In this document: in pieces, positions 11,950 through 23,394 of the stretch
How positions within the stretch are numbered: the stretch's first letter is position 1
Layout: every line of letters begins with the position of its first letter
Origin: Fomes fomentarius
Taxonomy: Eukaryota; Basidiomycota; Agaricomycetes; Polyporales; Polyporaceae
DNA length: 64,000 nt
Direction: 5' to 3'
Assembly (NCBI GenBank): GCA_022606135.1
Contig: JABYQN010000010.1
Coordinates: 2,257,219-2,321,218, forward strand
Position numbers and translations under genes: made by a program
The notes under the pieces: model-generated
Databases searched by the model: none
What the model was told of the DNA's origin: nothing
Seen by the model: only the letters and a program-made list of their open reading frames with translations

Positions 11950-12150
11950 CTTACTGCCCCTTTACTCCCCAACCACTTGTTCGCATTGCCGATATTTGAA
12001 AGCAATGATGATTCAGCGGGAGGGCGGTACCAGGTAGGATCGTCCGAGTCGTCGGCGCGGAATGCGTACAGGCGGTAATACATCTCTTCGCGCAGCTGCT
12101 TTGTGGTCCTCGACGAGAAGGATTCCACCGGCCGGTAGTATTTGCGCACG
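11950..12150 (-). pseudogene. O-methyltransferase fragment (C-terminal region)
   Basis: On the minus strand the residues EEMYYRLYAFRADD and, downstream, SSLLSNIGNANKWLG match the OMT B segment GEMYLPYACRADD ... SPLLPNLGKANVHGY. The methyl-transfer and SAM-binding parts are gone. The fragment sits exactly where an OMT follows F1 and F3, so it is the remnant of the methyltransferase of the middle unit. The plus-strand flank (near 11885, 'atggtatcgttct') also recurs downstream of F3 at 15689. Confidence 0.55.
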
Positions 12151-12734
12151 ATTGAGCGTGAACTAGGAGAGGTGACTGCGAGAAACCGAAAGATCTGCGC
12201 AAGGAAAAAAAAGAGAAATGTAGGTCATAATACACTGTATAAAGTGCACCAGTAGCTTACCCAGTATACATTGGAGTACATATTGAACAGTTTCGGGGGT
12301 AAAGATCAGACAGGAGGCGGCGCAAGGGCAGGTATACCATTTCTGTGTACCGATACAGACTACAGACTTCGACTAGCTTCCAGCAACGTCGTCGCGATAT
12401 CCACCCCTTTCCACAGACAGCGACCAGAGCAGACGCCAACTTTCAACTCCCAATCTCTGAGATTGGCCGCCTGAGAGCTACAGTCGAGTGTGTGGTCACG
12501 ATTGAGAGCTCGTTTTCGCACATCAGGCACTTGACCGTCATAGTCAATCAAAGACATTGCATCGAGCGTCGAAATGACTGTAATCAATCCTACCTGGAAA
12601 GATCGGGATCTCGCTCATTCTGCGGCGGGAAGCTCCAACCCAACTGCCAGACCCGAGTCAGCGAATACTGTTTATGAAACAACTCGGACGAACGACAAGC
12701 GCTTACCAATTCCTTTCAGCCCAAGTACACCCGA
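12151..12734. other. Intergenic, no gene seen
   Basis: Sequence between the methyltransferase fragment and R3. I found no recognisable domain and no sign of the rest of the lost methyltransferase. Confidence 0.4.
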
Positions 12735-13520
12735 TTATACAGAGCTCACGACACCTGAGTAGAGCACATAGGAAGACTTTTTACGTGAACGGTTCATGAA
12801 GTACTCCCTCCCATGTCACTGCCGCCCGCTCTCCTCAGCCAACTCCACACCCCTCAGTAGCGGCGTTCTAAAGTCTTGGGCACCGCCTTCTCCAGCTCCG
12901 CCTATGGACATTCCCTCGTGACAGCGACGGGCACATCCACGCGTGTTGTCGCACCTGCATAGCGTACACTCGTCCGTATTTCTGGACGGCATCGAGCTTT
13001 ACACGTGCATAGCGAAGGCCAATAGAGGCCGTCATACTTGATCGCGTTATCGACAAAAGGAGTGTGCACTCGCAATGGTGGGTCGGGTGTGTCAACGATG
13101 GTGAAGTGGACGGTCTCGGTCGCAACCTGCCCCTGTGCACTCGGGTTCAGGCTGACAAGAGAGAATAGGGGTAGTAGATCAATCAGTTCATGGCGGCGTG
13201 AGCGTATTTGCTATGGCGGTTGACTTAGCCTAGCCAGCAAAAGCTGAAGCACGTTCAACTGGCATCTTCGAAGGACCGCGATCTATACCAAAGCGAGCGC
13301 AGGGGGCAATGTGGAGCCAATAGCATGTCACATACACTTGCGACGAGGATACATACGTACCTATCTTGTCAAGTGTCCGACGCAGCATCTCATTGCTCAG
13401 GGTACACCATGCGACCATTCCCACTTCCGCCAGCCGACTCTCGTTGAACGCATTCTTTCTGACCTCTTCAAGCTCAGCAAGGTCCTGAAGGAATGCAATG
13501 ATGCATGCATAGCTTTTTCA
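12735..13520. repeat. Repeat R3
   Basis: Third copy of the R segment, very similar to R2 by eye. It includes the central deletion relative to R1, the landmark near 12893, and the LSNEMLRRTLDKI fossil exon (minus strand, near 13390). Short indels such as 'atacgtac' separate R2 and R3. It is noncoding as far as I can see. Confidence 0.55.
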
Positions 13521-13822
13521 CTGAACGCATCGGAATCAACCAGTTCTTCAAGGTCCTCCGTCTCCGCCACCCTCTCCCGGTCATTGCGGTAGAGCACGCA
13601 CGGTATACGGAAGCCATGAGTAGACGGTCTCCGACCTGGGCGCAGGGTTTGAAGAACAAGGGGCGTGGTCAGGCGAAACTAGAGAATCCGTGATTATGTA
13701 ATGATGAAGCGCACATTCGCGCGTTTATATTCGGAGGACCAAAAACATATATCAGTACGCTCACCATCGGGCCAGGCAATCTTACTTAGGTAAAACGAAC
13801 AGAAAGCTGAAGAAAGTAGGCA
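13521..13822. promoter_or_regulatory. Upstream region of F-box copy F3
   Basis: Noncoding, duplicated from (or to) the region ahead of F2. It shares the 'gattatgtaatgatgaagcg' block and the region leading into the start codon. No TATA box is obvious. Confidence 0.4.
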
Positions 13823-15567
13823 TTGGCAATGTCTCTTCATAGATTCCTCACCAACATCGATGTCCTTCACGCCGTCTTCGACCACCTCGACCTCTTACCC
13901 CGTCCCATCACTGACTTTGCACGTGGGTTTTATGCGAGACATGAATCCATCGTCGCACGTCGCACTCTCGCAAACGCAGCTTTGACCTGTAGAGCGTTCT
14001 CAGAGCCTGCCTCCAAGACGCTATGGAAGTGCCTTCACCAAGGGCTCTTACCTCTTCTCAACACCCTCTCGTGCTTCAAGGAGACTGGTGTCTCGTCTGG
14101 TGGGATCCCATCCTATGTAAGTCATCCACTCACACATGCGCGATCTGTGACTGATGCTGGCCCGTTCAGAAACTAGACGGCTAGATCTCAGCAGCAGAAT
14201 GGGAGCGCTTTGACCGTCTCGCTTCCTGGGTGCGATATATCGGTTACCATCACAGTGGCACTGTTGTGCTCGAGTCGTCTGTCGTGGACACTCTCGTCCA
14301 ACGCCGTCAAACCAAGGGTTCTCTCCTCCCGAACCTGCACATTCTCAGTTGGCCAGTCCCCATGGATCTACAGCGGACGCTGCTGAGGGCACTGTGTGCG
14401 GCTCCCTCGCTCTCGTTGGTTCACCTGGACGAAGGCCACAGGTTCTACGATCCCTACGAGACTCGAGATATTGCTGTAATTGCGGAAACTTGTCCAGGCC
14501 TGGCCCGCTTCCTGTGTAACCTGCGTCTTCGGCTCCCCAGCCCATTACTCTCACTGCGCTCTCTGAGATCGCTCCAAGTCGGAGAAGCCGATAAAGCGAG
14601 CTTCTGTCAGATCGGAACGCTCCCTTACCTCACGGACCTGTGCACCTCCATCAGAGGCATACGTGACTCGGAAAGTCCACCCGTCAACGAGGGGGCCTTT
14701 GTTGCCCTGCGACGGTTCCAGACATCCGGCGCACTCGCTGCCCTCATATGGATGATCACTCAAATCTCTTCCCCGGACCTGACGTCTCTGTCGGTGGAGA
14801 CTGACGCGAAAGATATCGCGGACATGCTACCTTTTTTCGAGACTGTCTTAACGCTGCCCGCTGCCCAGTCTCTCCAGCGACTCCATCTTGTCATAGAAAT
14901 GCACTCGGATGACGAGGCCGTCGGACGGAAGGAGGTTGCCTTCGCTGACCTCGCGCAACACATCCTTCCCCTCCGCCGCCTCGAGGATGTGCGTGTTCAT
15001 GTCCGATACCGCACGCTCTCTCTCTCCGACGCGGACATTGTGCTCATCAAGTCCGCGTGGCTGCGCCTCCGCCGACTCTCCCTCTCCTTCAGAGCCGCAT
15101 CAAGTGAACTTGAACCGGTTCAGCTCCTCCGACCTTCCCTTTCTACCCTCGTCGACCTTGCGCTCGCCCGCCCACAATTTGAGACCCTCGACGTCGAGGT
15201 GGTTAGTGTCACGGAGGACGACCTTATCCGACTCGAGAGTATTTCCCTGGCTGCCGCACCTGAAGTCGTACACCCGACCACGGCGTTGAAGTGGTTGACG
15301 TTCGCACGGCGTGCATATCGGTCGCGCATCACATTCCCCGCTGACATCCCTCGTCTCGCACGGGCTCTGCATGGGCTGTTCCCGCTGCTTGGGGGACTGG
15401 GACGCCCTATGCGGGCATTTGCCGAAAGGGGAGTCATAAGGTATCAGTTCTGGACACCCCGCTGCACGGAATATGACCTGTTCCGGGTGCTGGAGAAACT
15501 GGAGAAGCTGAAGAGTCAACGTGCATCCCGTCCCTCTTATTTCCGTGTTCTGACGCCTGCTTATTGA
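13823..15567 (+). pseudogene. F-box/LRR gene copy F3, one nonsense codon
   Basis: Exon 1 is 13823-14116 (MAMSLHRFLTNIDVLHAVFDH, then LANAALTCRAF). The intron is 14117-14169 and exon 2 runs from 14170 to the stop at 15567. The rest of exon 2 is fully open and gives about 445 leucine-rich residues with the complete C-terminus. However, the fifth codon of exon 2 is TAG (14182-14184), where F2 has GAG and F1 has the matching glutamate. Nearby alternative AG acceptors do not restore the frame. As written the protein would end after about 102 residues with only the F-box part. Either this is a very young pseudogene or the single base is wrong. Confidence 0.75.
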
Positions 15568-15965
15568 TCAACTCAATGGTGAATTAACAGCATGTCGTCA
15601 CACAAGGTCTAAGCTAGGCGTATTCCCACCCTAGGCCTGGAGACATGAAGCGAACATCAAAATACACGCAGGGGTTCGTTCATAATGGTATCGTTCTGGA
15701 GAGGATATTTTTGCTCATTGGAATAATAGATCCTCTTGTTGACGGCCATATAGCACATGCCCTCCGTCCACTTCTGCTTGTTCTTACTTGACCTGCAATC
15801 CCACCGTACAATCACCCAACCTTTTAGAGGATGTCATTCACGTAGTATCGGAGCCCCGGCGATGAGCCATGTGTATTGTACATCTTCAATCCTTCACTCC
15901 TCTATCGATACACTGTGCGAACGGCTTCCCATACATCTTCTTGTACATCATCAAGTCACTTGAAG

Positions 15966-18066
15966 TCAGACTGGGATGGCAGTGACATACGCCCATAAAG
16001 AACCAGGCTCCCGCCTCATCTCGATCACCTTCCACCCCGCAGAAAGCACCAAGGCCTTCATCTCGTCAACCGTACGTTCCTTTGCGTCAAACAGGCCCAA
16101 CATCTGCGATTGTACGTATGTACTTTGGTCAGCTTCACTGTCACGCAGCTGCGACCTGGAGTGATATAGCGTACCATGAGGTCTGTGAGGTAGCCGTGCA
16201 CGTTCGCCTTGCCGAGATTCGGAAGCAACGGCGAATCAGCGGAGGTGAAGGGGAGCGAGAGCGCCGCCGTGGACCTCGCCAGCTCGTCCGATGAGGAGGT
16301 GGTGTCGTCGTCGGCGCGGCATGCGTACGGGAGATACATCTCTCCGAGCAGCAGCTTCGTGTGCGTCCCCGCAGAGGCACGGAGCTGAGCCAGTATCCTG
16401 AGCACACGATCGAGCAAGTTAGACATCTTCTCTGAACGCAGTACTATTGTGCTTACTTCCGCGCATCGTCGTCCGGCCAGTTGTGCAGAACCAGCCGGAC
16501 CAGAAATACAGACGGAGAAGTTATCAGGCCGAGATGCGGGAGGGTCAGGGGGTCCCAGGGCTCGAAGAAGTCGCGCGAGCGGAAGGACATGCGCCCCGAT
16601 TCGAAGAGGTGCGCGTACTGTGGTCCCCACGCCTGTACAACGTGATAGTCAGTGATGAATGTGTTCAAAGAGACGTAGAGGGTACAGAGGTGACATACTG
16701 AAATCGCGGTAGAGGCGACCTGTGCACGATCTTCCACAACGACACGTACGTGAGGGTGAGTTTCAGCTACGGTAATGGATGTGGCGCCAATTCCGCCTCC
16801 AATGTCAACGAGGACCGAACCTTGAGGAAGATCCTCCCATGAGAATCCTGTAGGTGAGTGACATTGAGACACATCAATAGTCATGGACATTAAAAGTGAC
16901 TTACCCTTCAGGATGCCATCCTTGGAGTCCCACTGACGCGTGCCCGTCATTGAATGTCCGAATCGATTCAAGCGTCCAACGTTGGCCGGGAGCTCAAGCC
17001 ATTCGAAGTGGCCGAGTTCTGTATTGAAAGCGAGGTTGAAGGGCGCCACCCATTTTGTAACTCCCTGTCTGGCATTTGTATCGGCCGCGGGAGCCCTGGA
17101 GACACCTGCAAAGTGTGCGTCGACATGGGTCTGGGGCGTGAGGTCGGGGAGAGCCCAGTCGGTAAGGCAAGAAATCAACTTGAGTGCTTCGTCTCCACTG
17201 TGTTCAAACAGCCGTCATCAAGAATGAGCATGTAGCAAAGACCGTCAAGGCGTTGGGGAAGATGCACGCACGCCAGAGCTACGAACGCTGCCACTCCATC
17301 TGTATCAGTGTACTTCTCTTCAGGCCTGCCAGCGAAGTTGGTAGGTCCGCTTATGGAACAGAAAACGCGAGCTACTCACGATTCACGGAGCTGTGCAACA
17401 GACTTTCCGGAGTCGATGAAGGAAGAAGGACGGTTGTTTGTGAAGACGTTCGGCTTGACTTCCCGCAGGTAATGTGATGTGGCGAGCAACCTGAGAATGT
17501 GACCTACGGCGAGAAGAGTCGACCCATGCAACACACTGTGACAGATGAACGGACGTACTGAGCTTCGACGGGGTAAGGGGCCCCTCCCCTTGGTGGACCT
17601 TCGGGCCTAGGTCTAGAACGGCCTTGAGGATATCATTCACATGAAGACCGTCGGGTCCAGCTTCACGCAGGATCTCGACAATGTTCGCAGTCTCAAGGAA
17701 CCGGATACAGGCAGAGAATTGCCCCTAGAGAGGGAGCGCCAAGTTATTTGCAACGGGCCTATGATAGCATAATAGGTGCGGACATACCGCCTGGACATCC
17801 TCCATGAGGCCAAACCATGGCTTGTTCACTGTCGTGCTCAATTGGCCGCATGCAGCAACAATGCGTTTGGACGCAGCGACGACATCCGGATCGGCCTTCA
17901 AATCCTCCGCGAGCTCCTCATGTGGGGAGTGTTTAGCAGTCAGGTAATACGGCTCATCTAGCGAGGGGAAGTCGAGATCAGGGGAGCGCTCGTGGTAGGT
18001 GCGTTCCATGTCGTCTATAGCGGCGCCGATGACGGCGTGCAGGGCACGTAGGGTATTGAATGTCAT
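15966..18066 (-). CDS. SAM-dependent O-methyltransferase, intact (OMT B)
   Basis: Closest relative of OMT A and free of its 7-base loss. It starts MTFNTLRALHAVIG at 18066 and ends ...WAYVTAIPV at 15966, about 480 residues over roughly nine exons with short introns. Domains in order are an N-terminal dimerisation region with CIRFLETANIVEILREAG (near 17690), the substrate-pocket region (FNLAFNTELGHFEWLEL, near 17020), SAM motif I VLVDIGGGIGATS (near 16800), the acid-loop VVVEDRAQ, and the catalytic-His motif LVLHNWPDDD (near 16480). The ending is AKERTVDEMKALVLSAGWKV. Some introns stay open in frame, which could mislead automatic prediction. It belongs to the caffeate-OMT-like class that methylates phenolic or other hydroxyls. 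The substrate is not predictable. It is convergent with F3. Confidence 0.85.
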
Positions 18067-19350
18067 GCTGGGTGGGGACTGTTGGTGTGCGCAGGCATGG
18101 CTGTCTGCTTTAAATCAGGAATCGCAGCGTTATTGGAGCAAGGGAACGCCAGACATAACAGCCTTGCATCTGCAGGTGCGGAACAATCAAAACCTAATGT
18201 CAGATTCCGGCATTTTGGGCGCACGTAGCAGACTATTGACATGGTATGTGCTGATACCGTTCTGTGCTTGAGCTATGCGAAACTGTGTTGGAAAGTGCTT
18301 CAGTGAGAGATATCTGCGATAGGAGTACTCACGAATCTAAGGCAGCGCTGAATTGTGAAGCAGCTTGTTCGAACCGCCGGAGGCTTGAGAGCTACCACCT
18401 GATCTCGTTTCGCATTGCAAATAGGTGGTGCCAACCGCTCTCAAACACCGCTGAAACCAATCTCAGCCACGGACCTAGGGCAGTAGTGGGAGCGCGATGA
18501 CCCTATGGGCCGATACCCTTGTAATAGAACATGACGTCTCATAGCGCTCGCGGAGCCAGGTGTATCCTACACTTGAAGGAGTGGCATAAATCAAGACCAT
18601 ATTCACGAAGTTCCCGGGCGGTCATATTCAAGTTCCCGAGTTGCGCTGAAGAAAAGAGTACAGCAGAGGGGAGATGGACCAACGGTAGGAATCACATGGT
18701 ATGACTTTGGCTACACAGGATCCGCGCTAAGTATATGAGCTTGCAAGTGCATACCATATCAGCAAATCTGACATGTGCCCCACCGTAGCATCCGATTACC
18801 CCACGTCGCCACGAAACCGATATTCGCTGGAAGCCAGTCTGAGAGTCCGCCATATTACTCAAATTGCGAGCACAAAAAGCTGCTCAATGATAAAGGTGTG
18901 ATCAGTATGTTAACTGGATCGAGTTGGATGTGGCAGAGATCACTTGGGAGCATGTGTAGCATTTGGCAGAAAGTCAAACAGGAAACTTAAACGCCGTCGA
19001 GGCTGATGGCTTTGGATCCTAACATGTACAAACAACATTGAGCGCCGAACCGCCACTGACCGAACGCTGCACTTCTGCCACACTCGAAAGGCATCATTCC
19101 ATCGCTCCCACCTGTTATCTGGCAAGTCCTTGAGTATCAGTACTTACTCTTATAACTCAATTTATCTGAGGTCGCGTTTCTAGCAGCACAAGAGTGTGTA
19201 TTGCTCACGCCGGAACTACTACCGACCGTTCGGACATGCGTACGAGCGTCGAGAGGTTGGTGTTTCCTCTCGTCTATCGACCTCCGTAGGTGCACAAGGA
19301 AAGACGACTTGATATACCAACAGGAAAGCCATCTTTACGTTGCTGCAATT

Positions 19351-19661
19351 ACATGTCCGATCTTTCGAAGAGATGTGCAAGCGCACGAACTATCCCACAA
19401 TCTTCATCGGCAAGCGCTTCAAGGTGTCTGCACATGACACCGCAATAGAAGAATGGTGATATCGCCGTGTACTTGTGACCCAGAATGAAAGTACTTACTG
19501 AGTTTTGACTATCTCGTCCTTTAGAGCTGCATCCTGTGGTTGAACCGGATGAGCTGGCCAGAGCATTCATCCTGTTATGTCTGCCCAATCGGCATACCTC
19601 TTCATGCGGTGTGAACCCATAGACTGCAAAATCTACCCTGCAGATTGCGCAACGTAATACT
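19351..19661 (-). other. Possible small spliced gene, weak
   Basis: A minus-strand exon preceded by a TGTAG acceptor reads LRCAICRVDFAVYGF, then HEEVCRLGRHN, and ends at a good GTAAGT donor near 19500. A second exon after an acceptor near 19437 would end ALAHLFERSDM. The C-x2-C ... C-x3-H spacing hints at a small zinc-binding protein, but no start codon or full gene model could be fixed. Confidence 0.2.
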
Positions 19662-20300
19662 ACACGAAACGAATTAGGCAGGGGCTATAGAGCGATGCGG
19701 TCCTAGCTCATATCGTGCACAAATTATGCTGACACCCGAATCCTGAGCTTAGCCTTCGTTAGCTTGATACCTCATAGCGAACAGTCATAACGTGCTAAAT
19801 GCAGAGCGACGATACGCTGAAGCCTGGAGTGAGTCTGTCACTTGGCTAGTTGGGTGAGCGCGTGACGTTCATAGATCGACATCTCGTGACCCCACCACTG
19901 ACCTTCCCTCATTTGTAGGGCGACCTTCTCTATGTTCTTCCCAGTCTATCACAGCGCCTCGTGCCACTCAAAGTACTCACAGGACCGGGCGCATGTCTAT
20001 CTGCCCGCAGTAGCGCACGATGACTTCTCCTTTGTAGCTCGTTCCCAGCCTTCCGAGGAACGCTGTAAGGCGCATGTGAGAAAAACGTCGCAAATATAGG
20101 TCCGCCCCCCACTATGAGTAATCCCAGCGGTTCTCATGAATTGTCTCTCTGCGTTCTTCACAAGAAGCACAGGTCGCACTCACTTCCGCTCGGTCATGGG
20201 AGACTCGTTAATCAGTGCTACCATCGCTTTCCCGATTTAAGGCCTCTCCGTCTTCTCCTGACACGTGAACGGACGCGTTCAGCGGCCAGCCAAGCCAGGG

Positions 20301-20308
20301 TATATATA
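20301..20308 (+). promoter_or_regulatory. TATA box of FMO1
   Basis: TATATATA about 52 bases before the chosen ATG. The same element sits about 50-60 bases upstream of all four monooxygenase genes, which supports the MPGGG start codons. Confidence 0.6.
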
Positions 20309-20359
20309 CAAGCATGTCTTCGATCCCTCGATCCCTCCATGAACCACCCCTGTATCAAC

Positions 20360-23131
20360 ATGCCTGGCGGCGGTCCCTCACGTTTCTCAGCAGCTGGTGG
20401 TAGTGCACGTCCTCCTTTCAAACCCGGCGAGTTCTCCATAGACGAGTATAGACCCATCAAGGTCGTCGTTATTGGAGCAGGCTTCAGCGGCATCGCCGCT
20501 GGCATTCGGTGAGCGCGTTCTCGTTTCAGTGACGCCCGGCGATGGTGCAATCCATTGACGATCCCATGACAATTCACAGGTTCCCGCAAAAGGTCACGAA
20601 CCTCGAGTTGGTGATTTACGAGAAGAGCGCAGGAGTCGGCGGCACCTGGTTCAACAATAGGTATCCGTGAGTCCTGGCCAACGTGTCCCGATAGATGTGT
20701 CCCTTGACAGCGCGAATGGCAGCGGACTGGCATGCGACATCCCCGCACACTGTGTATGTGCCTAGTAGTCATGCTCGCGTGCCACTTTGCTAACTTCGTG
20801 GCAGTACCAATTCACTTTCGAGGAGAAGGTGAGTGAACCTCTCCGCCACGCCATATGCACTCTTACATGAGAGAACTCAGCGCGATTGGTCCGCATTCTA
20901 CGCCCCTGGTACCGAGATTCGTCAATATCTCGAAGACGTCGTCGCGAAGTATAAACTCATGCAATACATCAAGCTCCGTCACGAGCTCACTCACGCCCAA
21001 TACGACGAGCTGTCGGGAAAGTGGCACCTCCGCATTCGCCGGCCGAACGCTACCGGCGAACTGGAAGAGTTCACTGATACAGCAGACGTCCTGCTCACTG
21101 CTTTCGGCGGTCTGAGTCGATGGCGCATGCCCGATATTGAGGGCATCAACACGTTCAAGGGCGAATTGCACCATAGCGCCGGCTTCGATCCGGAGGACAA
21201 GACTTGGCAGGAGGTTGTCGCTGGATGGACGAGCAAGACCGTCGGCGTGATCGGGGTGGTGAGTACTCCGAAACCCACTTGGACGTTCTGTTGCTTACGT
21301 CGCTCGTGGTCACAACCCTTTCCCTTGGCCCTCTATCCTTGATTGACGTTGACGTCCCTGCACCGCTTCAGGGCTCGAGCGCGCTGCAACTGGTCCCCGC
21401 TCTTCAGCCGCACGTCTCCAAGCTGTACAACTACGTCCGCGGGAAGACCTGGCTCTCCGTGCCATTTGCGAGCAACACCTTCGCGGACCTGCTCCACCGG
21501 GATGAAGCGAATGCGGAGAACTGTGAGTGCCTCCCTGATCGTGGCATGGCCGATATGGCCTGTCCGTGCGGCGGGCCCAGATCCAACTCCGCGCCGTGCT
21601 GACGAGCTTGACCGTCTAGTTTCCTTTACGGAGGAAGAGAGGGAACGGTTTAGAACCGACCCAGAGTTCTACCGGAATTTTAGGTGGACACTCGAAGCCG
21701 GTATCAACGTTAGTACAACCCAAGTATCATGTGTTTCACGCCTAGGATCGTGTCTGACTTCGCTATTCACAGAGCCTGCATTCGTCGACTCTGCGCGGGA
21801 CACCGATGCAAGAGGCGGGCAGGAAGCTCTTTGCGGAGAATATGCGCAAGAAGCTCGTGAAGAAGCCCTGGATTGCTGAGAAGTGTGCGCACGCCCCTGG
21901 CATCCTTTCATCTAGTATCTTAATAGGAAGCTAACTTGACACGCTGTTCCCTACGGATGGTAGTGATGCCCGACTTCCCGGTAGCGTGTAGACGGTTGAC
22001 GCCAGGCCCTGGGTATCTAGAGGCACTGTGCGAAGATAACGTGAGTGTGGTGTGAATGACTTGTCGGACCGGTACTGACCTCTTCGACGTCCTACGCCAG
22101 ACTGACTTCGTCAGTACGCCGATCAGGAGGTTCACAGAGAACGGTATAGAGCTTGAGGACGGGGCGCATCATGCGCTCGACATCGTTTTCTGCGCCACTG
22201 GTACGTCTTATATGAAGAATCGCTGTCTCATACTGATATCAACATGCCTGACATCGCACACCAGGCTACGACACGACGTTCCAGCTTCCCTTCGAGATTA
22301 TCGGACGGAACGGGGTCTCACTGAACGATAAGTGGAGTCCATACCCGGTTTCGTACCTCTCGGTCTGCGTCGACGACTTCCCGAATATGTTCATGTGCCT
22401 CGGCCCGAACTCGGGCGTCGGCTCTGGCTCATTGCTGGCGCTCATTGAGTTTGAGGTCTTATACGCGGCGCAAGCCATTGCGAAGATGCAGCGCGAGAGG
22501 CTGAAGAGCATTGAGATCAAGAAAGAAGTGTTGAAAGACTTCGATGAGTATCTTGAGGTGCGTCTTCTCGCACGTCAGGAGAGGGTAAGTTGGAGCTGAA
22601 CAATTCTACAGAACTATTTCCCTAAGGTACGATGCAGGAGCATCATCAAGCCCATGTTGCTTACACTCCCCGCAGTCTGTTTACAGCGAGAAGTGCCGGT
22701 CTTGGTATAAAGCAGGCAAAGAAGACGGTCGAGTAATCGGTTTGTGGCCAGGTACGTCTCAATCACGTCCATTCTGAGTCATCGAGCTCTCATTGGCTGC
22801 ATATCGTCGGAATGGAACACACAGGGTCCACGTTGCACGCTCTGCGCTGTCTCCAGCATCCACGCTGGGAAGACTTCAATAACGAGCGGATTGATCCGGT
22901 TGAGAACCGCATGTACTGGCTGGGCGACGGGCAGACATGGTACGAGAAGACGTCGACGGGGGATCGTAAGTTCGTCTGGTGTCAGCCTACTCTTTGGTGC
23001 TGATTTTCTGTCTTCAGATGCTTGGTATCTTGCGGAAGACTTCATCGACAGGCCGCCTGGTGAGTTGTTTCATAATGCTCCGTAAGTGTGAGGCACGACA
23101 TCTGACTGACTCAGTAGTCCCAACAAATTGA
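20360..23131 (+). CDS. Baeyer-Villiger-type flavin monooxygenase (FMO1)
   Basis: Class B flavoprotein monooxygenase of about 630 residues in many exons. It starts MPGGGPSRFS and has the FAD-binding motif VVVIGAGFSGIAAG (first exon, 20360-20508), then GGTWFNNRYPG across an exon border, and the NADPH-binding motif GVIGVGSSA. The Baeyer-Villiger fingerprint reads FKGELHHSAGF, i.e. FxGxxxHxxxF where classic enzymes have W. It later shows RRLTPGPGYLEALC, DIVFCATGYDT and FPNMFMCLGPN. Tiny exons encode YQFTFEEK (24 bases) and NYFPK (15 bases, 22612-22626), and the final exon codes only the last few residues (VPTN, stop at 23129-23131). No lesion was seen. Such enzymes insert oxygen next to ketones or oxidise heteroatoms; the substrate is unknown. 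It converges on FMO2. Confidence 0.85.
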
Positions 23132-23394
23132 GGCAAGGTTCAGGCCGTTCAGACCTTATGCCTTAGGTTGCATGATGTAGCGCACGGTACCTCAAACGCA
23201 CAGAATAGAGAGAACAACTTTGAATTCGTAGAAGATGGAAAGGTACTGTTACGATTTCCAGAAGAGATTTCTCAAGAGTGTGGGTGCAAGCCTTTATCTC
23301 GCCTAGAATTGCTCGACTATGGACTTTTTCAAAGGGGGTTCCCTAGAGTGGCACTTACTCATTGGAGAATAGCATTTCTGGGTTTGCATGTATC

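Larger units (their letters stand above)
18067..20359. other. 2.3-kb divergent intergenic region
   Basis: This separates OMT B (leftward) from FMO1 (rightward). No domain is recognised. The only coding-like piece is the minus-strand Cys-containing candidate at 19351-19661, listed separately. The rest is about average in composition with no repeats that I can see. Confidence 0.45.
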
